47,517 nucleotides of DNA from Deltaproteobacteria bacterium. Lineage in GTDB: Bacteria > Myxococcota_A > UBA9160 > UBA4427. Below the pieces are notes generated by a model. The model was not told where the DNA came from, did no database searches, and saw only the letters and a program-made list of their open reading frames with translations. The stretch is taken from contig NZHD01000116.1 in NCBI GenBank assembly GCA_002691205.1, forward strand, positions 68,000 through 115,516, in the 5' to 3' direction. Shown piece after piece: positions 25,627-34,700 of the stretch. Every line of letters begins with the position of its first letter. Positions within the stretch are counted from its first letter, which is position 1. A program made the translations under genes and the position numbers.

Positions 25627-27366
25627 TTACGAGGGCCGCATCGAGAAAAGCTCGTCTCTAAAAACGGCCGGCTTCGTATATATTTTTTCCACGAGTTCGG
25701 GCAAGACGTCCCAGACCAGCTTCTGCGGGCCAATCTCATCCTCTTTCATGCAGTCGGGCATGAGGTCGTCGACATCGCCCAAGCCGGCAGCTCGGTTAAA
25801 CGCCCATTCGTCTTCAAGGCATTGCCAACCTTGCTCGGCGATTTCATCTCGCGAAATTTCTTCTCCCAAAAAGTAAGAATAGAAGGTGCGAACTTCGTCG
25901 AGATTTGGCATGAGGAATTGGCAAAACCCCGAGGAGTCCACAACGGCATTCATAATTTGAGCGTCCTGAGAAGTCGCGACGGCTTCCTCATGGGGCTGCC
26001 CTAATTCAACCACGAGACCCGCCGTATGATCGGCTCCCATGGGACTTGTGCAATAAGTGACGCCCACTGACTTAATGGGACGAGGATCCCAGGCTGGAAT
26101 CGCTTGCCCTTTCACTACGGGCACACGATGGTGCTTGCGAGCACGACCAACTGCAGCAGCTCCATTGCCAATCTCACGACCCACCTCCGTTCCTTCGGCG
26201 ATTTCGTGCAAAAGCGCCTTGGCCCCGGCTGCGTCCCCCCACTCCATCTCACCCGCGTCCATATAGACTGCAATGGCGGCTCCCGTCTCAATCGTATCGA
26301 GGCCTACATCATCACAGAGTCGGTCGAGATCCGCGACATCTTCCCAGTGCGCAAGTCCACAGTTCGAACCCAAAAGAGCCAACGTTTCGAATTCAAGGCC
26401 CGAAGTCTTATACTCACCATGCTCGTCCATCACCACGTTACTGCAACGAACGATGCAACCCTTGAGACAGTTGTGCATTCCTCCGCCCCGAGTTTCGAAG
26501 CTTTCTACGATTCGCATCCCGTCCAATGTCTGAACATCCGGAGAACGACACTCCACTCGATTCTTGTATGGAAGCGTATAAATTGAGTCAGCCTCTTCGA
26601 CCAGAACGCTGGTTCCCCATTTAGGAAAGGGCTCTTTCCCGGGTCCATTAATGAATTCTCTGGAAAACTTCTTCGACAAAGCATTCCAATCTTTTGCCTC
26701 GACCGGCTTCCGGACAGGGCTTCGGCCTGGATCCACCGAAACATATTTAAGGCCTTTGGCCCCCATCACAGCACCCAAGCCTCCACGACCCGCATGGCGA
26801 GCCGGATGACGCTCCTGATCGGCGTCGGTGCACGCCACCGAAGCACCTGCCAATTTTAATTCACCCGCAGGCCCAATACTGATAAAAGAAGTCGTCTTGG
26901 AATAGACTTCTTTTAGGTCTTCGATCAGGGCGTAGTTCCACTTTCGCCGGTGCTCGTTGACTGATTTTACTCTCACCCCCTCCGCGTCAATCTCAAGAGC
27001 AAAGCGAGCCTCCGAGTCCGCTGATTGCCCCGTCACAATGACGACACGATACCCAAGCTTCATTAAATCTTGGCCAGGATTGCCGCCCACGTTGGCCTCT
27101 TTAATTCCACCCGTGAGTGGGCTCTTCCCTCCCACTGAAAGTCGACCACTGGTCGGCGCGGATGTCCCAGCCAAAACGCCCGGGGCTAAAACAAGAATAT
27201 TTCCAGGACCCAGCGGATCGCAGGTGGGATCACATTCTTCAAATAGAATCCGTGCCGACAAAGCTCGCCCGCCGAGTTTTCGCCATGGCTCGGGCATAGG
27301 CTCGACCAGAATTTGTCCGTCCGTCATATCGACACGAATGATCTTATCCTGCCTTGTCTCACTCAT
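25627..27366 (-). CDS. aldehyde ferredoxin oxidoreductase (tungsten/molybdenum pterin enzyme)
   Basis: A 579-residue AOR-family protein. Domain 1 (VEPMPEPWRKLGGRALSARIL, LAPGVLAGTSAPTSGR, SPLTGGIKEANVGG) binds the bis-pterin cofactor. Three Cys of the [4Fe-4S] cluster lie in CLKGCIVRC (about residues 300, 304, 308) and the fourth is in SSGFCQF (about 482). The RHPARHAGRGGLGAVMGAKGLK block is also a family mark. Members oxidise aldehydes to acids, or the reverse, using ferredoxin-like partners, mostly in anaerobes. ATG start with GGGAGA upstream. A MoaD-like gene ends 39 bp before it and the CoA-transferase follows, suggesting aldehyde-to-acid-to-thioester conversion. No obvious ferredoxin partner is present. 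Confidence 0.92.
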   Translation of the reverse strand: MSETRQDKIIRVDMTDGQILVEPMPEPWRKLGGRALSARILFEECDPTCDPLGPGNILVLAPGVLAGTSAPTSGRLSVGGKSPLTGGIKEANVGGNPGQDLMKLGYRVVIVTGQSADSEARFALEIDAEGVRVKSVNEHRRKWNYALIEDLKEVYSKTTSFISIGPAGELKLAGASVACTDADQERHPARHAGRGGLGAVMGAKGLKYVSVDPGRSPVRKPVEAKDWNALSKKFSREFINGPGKEPFPKWGTSVLVEEADSIYTLPYKNRVECRSPDVQTLDGMRIVESFETRGGGMHNCLKGCIVRCSNVVMDEHGEYKTSGLEFETLALLGSNCGLAHWEDVADLDRLCDDVGLDTIETGAAIAVYMDAGEMEWGDAAGAKALLHEIAEGTEVGREIGNGAAAVGRARKHHRVPVVKGQAIPAWDPRPIKSVGVTYCTSPMGADHTAGLVVELGQPHEEAVATSQDAQIMNAVVDSSGFCQFLMPNLDEVRTFYSYFLGEEISRDEIAEQGWQCLEDEWAFNRAAGLGDVDDLMPDCMKEDEIGPQKLVWDVLPELVEKIYTKPAVFRDELFSMRPS

Positions 27367-27405
27367 CGAGCCAGTCTCCCATTCTCAGTTTGAGGTGCCG
27401 CTGAC

Positions 27406-27675
27406 CTACCCTCCAGCAGCTCCCGTGACCACCGAAACAACATCATCAGAGTCCACCCGGACATCAAAAGTTGTCCGCGACAGCTCTTCGCCATTCAAGA
27501 ACAATCGCACAAATTTCCGAACCTCCCCCGCAGAGTCAACAACCAGTTCCAGAAATCCAGGATAAACGACTTCCACTGCGTCAAGGCAGGCTTGAACCGT
27601 TTCAGCCTCTACTCTGACTTCTTTGACACCCACAGTCACGCCTCTGTACCGAGGCGGGATTTCGACTTTCGGCAA
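27406..27675 (-). CDS. MoaD/ThiS-like ubiquitin-fold sulfur carrier
   Basis: An 89-residue protein ending in Gly-Gly, as needed for thiocarboxylate formation in MoaD and ThiS. Strand and helix spacing fits the beta-grasp fold (VRVEAETVQACLDAVEVVYPG, FVRLFLNGEEL, DSDDVVSVVTGAAGG). It probably supplies sulfur for the molybdopterin of the adjacent aldehyde ferredoxin oxidoreductase, a pairing common for tungsten enzymes. The start is TTG; an AGGAG site six bases upstream on the coding strand supports it. It is translated just ahead of the AOR gene (39-bp gap). No MoaE or adenylating partner (MoeB) lies in the window. Confidence 0.85.
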   Translation of the reverse strand: MPKVEIPPRYRGVTVGVKEVRVEAETVQACLDAVEVVYPGFLELVVDSAGEVRKFVRLFLNGEELSRTTFDVRVDSDDVVSVVTGAAGG

Positions 27676-27820
27676 AACGTTCTCCTACGTTTGTACAACG
27701 GATCGCCTGTCAGCTTAGCGAACAAAAGCATCCCTCGATGGGGCCAAATGGGTTCTCTAAAGTGGCTCTGGCAAGATGCCCGCGCTTCAGAATGCCTTCG
27801 ACCACTCGATCATCTTTTCG

Positions 27821-28681
27821 TTAGCGGCCCTTAAAACGAGGGTCGCGCTTTTCCACAAACGCGCTTACCGCTTCCTTATGATCGGCAGTCGCCGCAGTAC
27901 GAACTATCCCCTGCGCTTCCGCGGCAAGACAACTCGGCAGATCTTCGCGCAGCGCCAGATCCAAATTGGATTTCATGAATGAATAAGCCACGGTCGGCCC
28001 CTGCTCGAGACGACGTGCCCAATCCAGCGATTCCGATACAAGTTGGTCATCTGGGACAACTCGGTTCACAATTCCCATGTCGTAACAAGATTGAGCATCC
28101 ACCCGCTCACTGCTGAAGAAAAGGGCTCGTGTGCGGCTGGTCCCTATGAGGTGCGTCAGAAAAAAACTTGCCCCGTAGTCGCCCGAAAGACCGACACGCG
28201 AAAAACCGGTGGATACAAAAGCAGACTCCGCTGCGATTCGAAGGTCACACGCCAAAGCGATTGAGAATCCCGCTCCCACCGCTGGACCTGGAAGAGCAGC
28301 AAGCGTAGGTTGAGGAAGGCCGTAAAGCGCTCCGGTCAAAGCCTGTTGACGACTTGCTAAATCTGCGACGACCTCCTCTGGAGTGGGCGGCGGCTCCGGA
28401 CGCCTTGCCCCTCCACCCATGCCTTTAACATCGCCACCCGCACAAAAAGAATTCCCAGCTCCTGTGATCAATACGGCTCTTACGCTTCGATCATCCTTTA
28501 AGTGCGCAATCGTGCGTCTAAGAGCGGGGCTTACTGTATCGCCTAGTGCATTTCGAACTTCGGGACGATTCAGGGTTAATACGGCCACACCCTCTTCACG
28601 ACGCGCCAGCAGCTGATCCGTGCCGGTTTCAATCCAGGCTCCTTCGCTCACAGACTTTGACTCGGACTCGTCGCTTGTCAA
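27821..28681 (-). CDS. enoyl-CoA hydratase/isomerase family protein (second copy)
   Basis: A crotonase-fold protein, about 286 residues from TTG 28681. Marks are VAVLTLNRPEVRNALGD, SFCAGGDVKGMGGG, ALPGPAVGAGFSIALACDLRIA, and FSRVGLSGDYGASFFLTHLIG. The first catalytic Glu of hydratases is absent, while an Asp (SGDYG) sits where PaaG-like isomerases use one, so isomerase-type chemistry on an acyl-CoA is possible. TTG 28681 is favoured by AAGAAGGGG upstream; alternatives are ATG 28726 or TTG 28732, which add a basic, unconserved leader. It lies 145 bp before the MoaD gene on the same strand, giving a leftward hydratase, MoaD, AOR, CoA-transferase block. Confidence 0.87.
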   Translation of the reverse strand: MTSDESESKSVSEGAWIETGTDQLLARREEGVAVLTLNRPEVRNALGDTVSPALRRTIAHLKDDRSVRAVLITGAGNSFCAGGDVKGMGGGARRPEPPPTPEEVVADLASRQQALTGALYGLPQPTLAALPGPAVGAGFSIALACDLRIAAESAFVSTGFSRVGLSGDYGASFFLTHLIGTSRTRALFFSSERVDAQSCYDMGIVNRVVPDDQLVSESLDWARRLEQGPTVAYSFMKSNLDLALREDLPSCLAAEAQGIVRTAATADHKEAVSAFVEKRDPRFKGR

Positions 28682-29021
28682 TTCAAAACCCCTTCTTATC
28701 ACGCTTGATCGGCAAGACCGGATCATAGTCAATTTTGCTGCACAAATCGTCTCAGACTCAGCGGGTATAACATTTACAATCTTGTCCCATTGATCAGATG
28801 ACGCTCTGCCATGGATCTTCTATTCTTGAAAGCCAAATAATCAACCGTTCCACGGCATTTCGGATTAGGTTGAGCGCAACCTCTCTTTGAAAAGTAAGGA
28901 CCAAATTTCGTCCACCGAGCTGTCCAACATCTATAAAAAGCCTGTCTGAAATTGATTGCGAAAACACGCGCTAAGATCAACAGGGTCAAGACTCTCCACC
29001 TAGGTGCCCGAAAGGAATAGG
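28682..29021. other. intergenic divergent region with small hairpin and palindrome
   Basis: This 340-bp gap lies between the leftward hydratase gene and the rightward DadA-like gene. No convincing gene is seen. It holds a short stem-loop, AGGTTG-AGCG-CAACCT (28867-28882), a TATAAA hexamer (28932-28937) that could be a -10 box without an obvious -35, and a 10-bp palindrome CACCTAGGTG (28997-29006) just upstream of the DadA ribosome site. Confidence 0.35.
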
Positions 29022-30287
29022 ATGCACATCGCCGTGATTGGTGCCGGCCTACTCGGGCTTTCCACCGCCTACGCTCTCCGGCTGGAGGGCCATGAAGTCA
29101 GCGTTTTTGAGACGGAACAGGGCGCCGCTCAAGCCACAAGCTTCGCCAATGCGGGAATGCTCTCTCCGAGCCTGACCGATCCGTGGAACGCTCCGGGCAC
29201 TTTTTTGCGAATGCTAAAGTGGCTCGGGCACGAAGATGCACCCTTCCTCCTGAGGCCCAGTGCCATCCCCTCTCTTTTCGGATGGGGACCTCGCTTTTTT
29301 TGGTCCTCCCGCGAGAAGAAATTTCTTCAACACTTTGAATCTAATTTAAAGCTGGCCCTCTACAGCATGAATATCCTTGACCATTGGGTTCAAGAAGAAG
29401 GTCTTAAGTTCGATGCGGGGCGTGCTGGAATTATGAAAATCTTTCGACATGCCTCAGAAGTTTCGGACTTTCACAAAAGGATTGAGTTCCTGGCCAGTCA
29501 CGACGTCGAGGCGCGCCTCTTAACGATGGAGCAAGCCGTTGACCTAGAACCCAGCCTTGAAGCCGCCGCTCCCTCGTTAGCCGGGGCCGCACTTCACACC
29601 ATCGATGGGCATGGAGATGCTCACCTTTTCTGTCGAGAACTCGAACGGATCCTCCTCTCTAAAGGTGTCTGCTTTCACTACGATACGAGTGTGATCGCCT
29701 TCAAGCGCCTTGCATCAAACCTCGTCAGCGCAGACACAGAGGGCGGAGATTTTGAGGCAGACGCTTTCGTCCTTGCAGCCGCTGGCCACAGTGTAGAGCT
29801 CGCACGCTCTGTGGGAATTCGGCTCCCCATTCGCCCCGCCAAGGGTTACTCAATCAGCATCGAACTCAACGAAGAGTGCGAACGCCCCGCAATACCAGTA
29901 GTGGATGACAGTCTGCACATCGCCCTAACTCCTCTTGGACAAAGGTTACGAGTCGCTGGGACAGCCGAATTTGCAGGATATGATGGCCAATTGCGGGAAA
30001 GCCGCATTCAAAACCTGCTTGATTTATTGGGAATGATTTATCCCCGTACTGCTGAGCATGCATCCAAAAATTTTGTTGAACCTTGGTTCGGCTTCCGGCC
30101 CATGTCGGTGGATGGCGTACCCATCATCGGAAAAACAACCATCCCCAACCTCTTCCTGAATACCGGGCACGGCCCGCTAGGCTGGACCCACTGCGCCGCC
30201 TCAGCCCAAATGGTTTCAGACATGATCAGCCAGCAACCCACGAAGCTCTCTCCTGAAAAATATTCTCTTGAGCGATTCCGATTTTAA
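29022..30287 (+). CDS. DadA-like FAD-dependent D-amino-acid dehydrogenase/oxidase
   Basis: A 421-residue FAD flavoprotein of the DAO superfamily. The N-terminal dinucleotide-binding motif is VIGAGLLGLSTAYAL, and the C-terminus has FGFRPMSVDGVPIIG and LFLNTGHGPLGWTHCAASAQM, which closely match DadA. It would oxidise a D-amino acid to the 2-oxo acid plus ammonia, passing electrons to the membrane quinone pool. The opening ASFANAGMLSPS block is also DadA-like. ATG at 29022 has AAAGGAA upstream and starts directly at the Rossmann strand; a GTG at 29004 would add six residues. No alanine racemase (DadX) neighbour is present, so D-alanine specificity is not assured. Its stop overlaps the convergent luciferase-like gene by four bases. 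Confidence 0.87.
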   Translation: MHIAVIGAGLLGLSTAYALRLEGHEVSVFETEQGAAQATSFANAGMLSPSLTDPWNAPGTFLRMLKWLGHEDAPFLLRPSAIPSLFGWGPRFFWSSREKKFLQHFESNLKLALYSMNILDHWVQEEGLKFDAGRAGIMKIFRHASEVSDFHKRIEFLASHDVEARLLTMEQAVDLEPSLEAAAPSLAGAALHTIDGHGDAHLFCRELERILLSKGVCFHYDTSVIAFKRLASNLVSADTEGGDFEADAFVLAAAGHSVELARSVGIRLPIRPAKGYSISIELNEECERPAIPVVDDSLHIALTPLGQRLRVAGTAEFAGYDGQLRESRIQNLLDLLGMIYPRTAEHASKNFVEPWFGFRPMSVDGVPIIGKTTIPNLFLNTGHGPLGWTHCAASAQMVSDMISQQPTKLSPEKYSLERFRF

Positions 30288-31342
30288 AACTGAGGAATAA
30301 CTTCTTCCGCGAACAAACGAACCGAATTTTCAGCCTCCGACTGACTCATACTCCCATATTTGGGAATCATCAGGACATCGTGATCGCAGCCTAGAATTTC
30401 CTTTTGAGCCCTCAACTGCTCAACGATTTCATTGGGTGTCCCAAAGGTGTTTACGCCGGCATACATATCTGCCATCGCCTCTAGACCCATTGCAGAAATG
30501 GCGTCAGCGGCATTTCCGTAAAATTCGTAGCCCTTTGTCCCCTTGAAATGTTCTCCACCGATCTCATAATGCTCAGCTACGGTTGAGAAGTACTCCTTGA
30601 CATACTTCTCACCTAATTCATGAGCACGACCAGAGTCGCGATCGCAAAAAATGAGCTGCCCGGCAAAGGGAACAGGCGGCTCTGTCTCTCTAAGGTCGCG
30701 CCACTTCTCTTGATACGGAATCAACGCCATCTCACGAAAGACTTCCCACGGCTGCTGAGCGAGAACCATCAACTGTGCACCAAGCTCTGCCGCCTGGATT
30801 GCAGATTCTGGTGAAACACCAATCGCGTAAGTGCGGCCCTCAAACCCACCCGTAGGACGTGGCCTCAAATCCGCACGAAGACGCTTAAAATATTCTGTAT
30901 CGGCTTCGAAAAAACCTTTATTCAAAGCCTCAAGAACAAGTTCTGTACCCTGGTCAAACCGGCCCCGCGCCTCATCCATGGAGACGCCCATCCGCTCGTA
31001 CTCTCGACGCGAGAGTCCTCGACCAAAACCGAGCAGAGCTCGTCCAGCCGATTGCTGGTCAAGCAAAGCCATCTTGGCGGCAATGCGGTAAGGGTCATTC
31101 CAAGGCACGATGACAGCGCCCGTTCCGAGTCGAATCCTCTCAGTCCGGGCTGCCACCTGAGCCAGCCACTGCATGTTGTCAGGGCACATGGAGTAGCCAA
31201 AAAAATGATGCTCAGTCGCCCAGTAACTCCCGTACCCTAAATCTTCAGCCATCATCGCAAGAGCAAACTCGCCCTGCATGATTTCCGCATCGTTGAAGTC
31301 GTCGTGGTAATTTTGAAATATGGAGAGCAGACCGAAATGCAC
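30284..31342 (-). CDS. LLM-class flavin-dependent oxidoreductase (bacterial luciferase-like)
   Basis: A 352-residue luciferase-like monooxygenase-fold protein. Marks are MHFGLLSIF, GYGSYWATEHHFFGYSMCPDN (the ATEHHF block is typical of flavin-using, LuxA-like members), RIRLGTGAVIVPWNDPYRIA and GRALLGFGRGLSRREY. These point to FMNH2- and oxygen-dependent chemistry rather than F420. The substrate is unknown and no flavin reductase is adjacent. The start is GTG with GGGAG eight bases upstream. It converges with the DadA-like gene (four-base overlap of stops) and is divergent from the large subtilase across 388 bp. It is not a close copy of the luciferase-like protein at 9619-10551. Confidence 0.86.
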   Translation of the reverse strand: MHFGLLSIFQNYHDDFNDAEIMQGEFALAMMAEDLGYGSYWATEHHFFGYSMCPDNMQWLAQVAARTERIRLGTGAVIVPWNDPYRIAAKMALLDQQSAGRALLGFGRGLSRREYERMGVSMDEARGRFDQGTELVLEALNKGFFEADTEYFKRLRADLRPRPTGGFEGRTYAIGVSPESAIQAAELGAQLMVLAQQPWEVFREMALIPYQEKWRDLRETEPPVPFAGQLIFCDRDSGRAHELGEKYVKEYFSTVAEHYEIGGEHFKGTKGYEFYGNAADAISAMGLEAMADMYAGVNTFGTPNEIVEQLRAQKEILGCDHDVLMIPKYGSMSQSEAENSVRLFAEEVIPQF

Positions 31343-31730
31343 GCTATTTCTCCCTGTCTAAACGTCTTAAATCGGATAATACATCGCCTCGCGGAGACCC
31401 GCCTCAGACTCGAATCAGCAAACTTTCGAGAAAGAAAGACAATCTTTAAGAAACTCAAGCCTCTCCCGAGGGTTCATACTCTCTGCTGTCCCTACACGTC
31501 TTTACGCAACCAGAAAGACCATTCTCCGATCCTCATATTCCGAGCAAATTTGAGTTGACGGATCTGAGGTTTGAAGCATTTTCAGACGAAGGGAAACACT
31601 GAGAATTTCCAAAAGAAAAGACAACGACGGAAGCACTGGGCGATCAAGCTTTCTCTTTCATTATTTTGAGGGCAAGGCTCCACTGCAGGATAGAGTCATA
31701 GAAACGCACCGTGTGCAAAATGGATAAACC
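31343..31730. other. 388-bp noncoding divergent region
   Basis: This gap lies between the leftward luciferase-like gene and the rightward subtilase gene and must hold both promoters. I see a TTGACG hexamer near 31555, 17 bp ahead of a poor -10 (CATTTT), and a short GCAC-CGT-GTGC stem just before the subtilase start. No small gene, RNA element or strong repeat stands out. Confidence 0.35.
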
Positions 31731-34700
31731 ATGATTAAGCCTTCAAGCACAGACCCAAGCCTTTCGTCCAGCCCTCTTTCTTCTAAAACAAGACTTACGC
31801 ATTCACCTTATCTATATGCCTTCGTTCTGATTTTCCTTTTTCTTTTCACGACCCCGGCCCTTTCTAAATCTCGGGCACCGGGTTTGATCGTACGATTCCA
31901 AAGCGAAGGACCACATGCTTTGCTTGAATCAGCCGAGCAACTCTTCGAAAGTCGAACGCCCTTTCGCCAGCGCACGGCCGACGCGTCTTCCTCCATCGAC
32001 ACCCTAAATTCGCAATATAAAGTCAAACGGATTCGAGCTTTGTTTCGCGAAGCAGGATCAAGCTCTTTACAAGAACAAAGGTCAAAGCTCTCCCAGCGCT
32101 TACGCAAAGGCGAGACTCAAAATCGAGGGACTCAGAATACATGGCCCGACATTTCTCATATTTACCGAATTGAGCTGCCCGATGGGGCTAATACCCAAAC
32201 AGCCATGAAGTCTTTTGAGAGCGACCCACACATAGCGTGGGTCCAACAGGATCACTCGAATGCGCTGGACGGGATCACCAATGACCCGTACCTCTCTTCG
32301 ACAGGGACCTGGGGGCAGTCTTACGAAGACCTATGGGCCCTCTACCGAATTCGGGCGATCGAAGCGTGGGAACTCAGCCAAGGCGAAGGAACCGTTGTCG
32401 CAGTCGTCGATACGGGAGTGGACTACACCCACCCTGATCTGGCCGACAATATATGGATCAATCCAGGGGAAGACCTCAACTCAAACGGTCGCGTAGATGC
32501 GGAGGATCTCAACGGAATTGACGATGACGGAAACGGGTTTATCGATGATCTGAGAGGTTTTGATTTCGCAAATTCTTTTGATGGCGATGGAGACGGGTTT
32601 TACGACGGCCCACTTGACGAGAGCGACCCCGACCCTTTCGATGATCGCGGCCACGGAACTCATGTGGCGGGAACCATCGCGGCCGTGGGCAGCAATGGAC
32701 TCGGCATCATCGGCGTGGCTCCAAAAGCAAAGATCATGGCCCTCAAAGGATTCCCCTCCGAAGGAGACGGCCTAGACTCGGACCTCTGGCGAGCCGTCCT
32801 ATATGCAGCCGTAAACGGAGCTGATGTCATTAACAACAGCTGGTCTTGTCGACCTAACTGTCCAAACAATCCTCTGGCCGAGGAGGTCCTCGACATTGTG
32901 CAAAGTCTCGGTGTCGTCGTGGTCACTTCTGCGGGAAACGCGCAGCGAGATGCCGTCGTAAACAGCCCCGAGAACCTTCGGAACACCATCACGGTCGGCG
33001 CCAGCGGGCAAGACGATCAACGATCCGTTTCCATCAGCAACTTTGGGTGGGTGGTGGATCTGATGGCTCCCGGAGGCGGCCCTGCTTCGGACCCCTCGGT
33101 CCGTGTGGCACGTCGCAACATCCTCTCCCTTCGAAGTTCCGGCGACTCAAGCCCCGACTTTGTCGTAGACGAGCTCTACCTGCGGTTAGCCGGCACCTCT
33201 ATGGCGAGCCCTCATGTGGCCGGCGTGGTGGCCCTGCTCAAGGCTCAAAGGCCCGAACTGGATTACGAAACGATTCGTCGAATCCTACGACAGTCGGCCG
33301 CAGACATCGGCAACAAGGGCCACGATTATGATACCGGCGCCGGCAGGCTCGATGCACTGGCAGCGCTTGAAATGACCGATCCTCCCGACATGGGAGCCCG
33401 AATCACCTCTCCACAGAACTGGGCCCTTTTCGGGCAGGGTGAAGAAATATTATTTACGGGCTCAGCAACAGGAGCAGAACTGCAAAGCTGGACTCTTGAG
33501 GTGGGCGCCGGAACGAATCCCAGCCAATGGGTCCTCATCTCTTCCGGAACAACGGCCATAACGGGCGAAATGGCCCGTTGGTCTCCGGAAGACAACGAAC
33601 AAGGTGCGTACGTGGTTCGACTGAGCGCGAATTCGACCCAAGGAGATACGTTCCTTGAGTTTTCTCAGTTCAGTGTAGAACTCCAAACTCCTCAGCGATT
33701 TTCATCTCCTGGCCAACCCGCCCAGGATCCCGATATCGCCTACCCTTGGATTGTCTGGTCTTCAAATCGCGATTCAGACGACCCTTTCAGTCCCGCTGAA
33801 GACCGAGACCTGTTTCTGACGAATATTCGAAATGGGCGCGAAATTTCGATTCACCGAGGGCCCGGGCGCCAGGAAGAACCTTCCATTTCCTCTTACGGGA
33901 AGAGGGTCACGCTAAGCTGGAACACCGATCAGCTCCAAGCCACAGCATCTTCTGAACTTGAGGGCTGTGGATTTCACTTATACAGGCCCAGGTGCAATCC
34001 CTTTAGCATAAGCCGCGACCCAAGCCTTTTCCCCGAGTCGCGAGCCATGGGGCCCTATATTGTCTGGCTCGAAACAGTTGAAGACCGTAGGAAATTAATA
34101 TCCTGCAAGGTCAACCCCGACGGTCAAGGCTGTGAGCCTTCTTCTCTTGGCCAAGCAAATCCATTCGATGTGAGTTTTCCTGCAGGAACAGGTCAGAGCC
34201 TCATCTGGAATGAAGTCAAAAACGGCTACCGCTTTGGATTATGTGAAATCGACTCCGACACGGGACTCTGTCCCAAAGTCGGCTTCGCCGAAGGATCGCC
34301 CTCTCTCTCCAGGCCCACCGCTTCAGGCGATTTCGTCGCATGGGTGGGCTTCACAGGACAAACCAACGGACCTTTACGTATCTGTGAATTCAACCGAGAC
34401 ACAGGAGCCTGCCCGTGGATCAACGTCGCCCGAGGCGTAGCGGATCTGCGTCCTCAACTTTCAGGGAATCGGCTGGTCTGGGAAGATTCAAAGAACGGAG
34501 AGGCAAGCGATATCTTCTTCTGCGAATACGATTCACTCAGAGGAGTTTGCCCGGTACAGCGCCTGACTGGACAAATGGGCGTCCAAACGGACTCAAGAAT
34601 CGACGATGATTGGATCGTTTGGGAAGATGAACGAAATGGCTCAAGTGCGATTTATGGGTCGGCCCTCCCCTCGTTTAAAAAAGCCCGAATACATCGTGCA

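Noticed and set aside
28774..28989. 71-codon leftward frame in the gap upstream of the DadA-like gene
   Set aside because: Trp/Arg/Lys-rich, without a ribosome site or known motif.
31304..31558. 84-codon rightward frame in the 388-bp gap
   Set aside because: Starts inside the luciferase-like gene on the opposite strand and shows no conserved-looking sequence.
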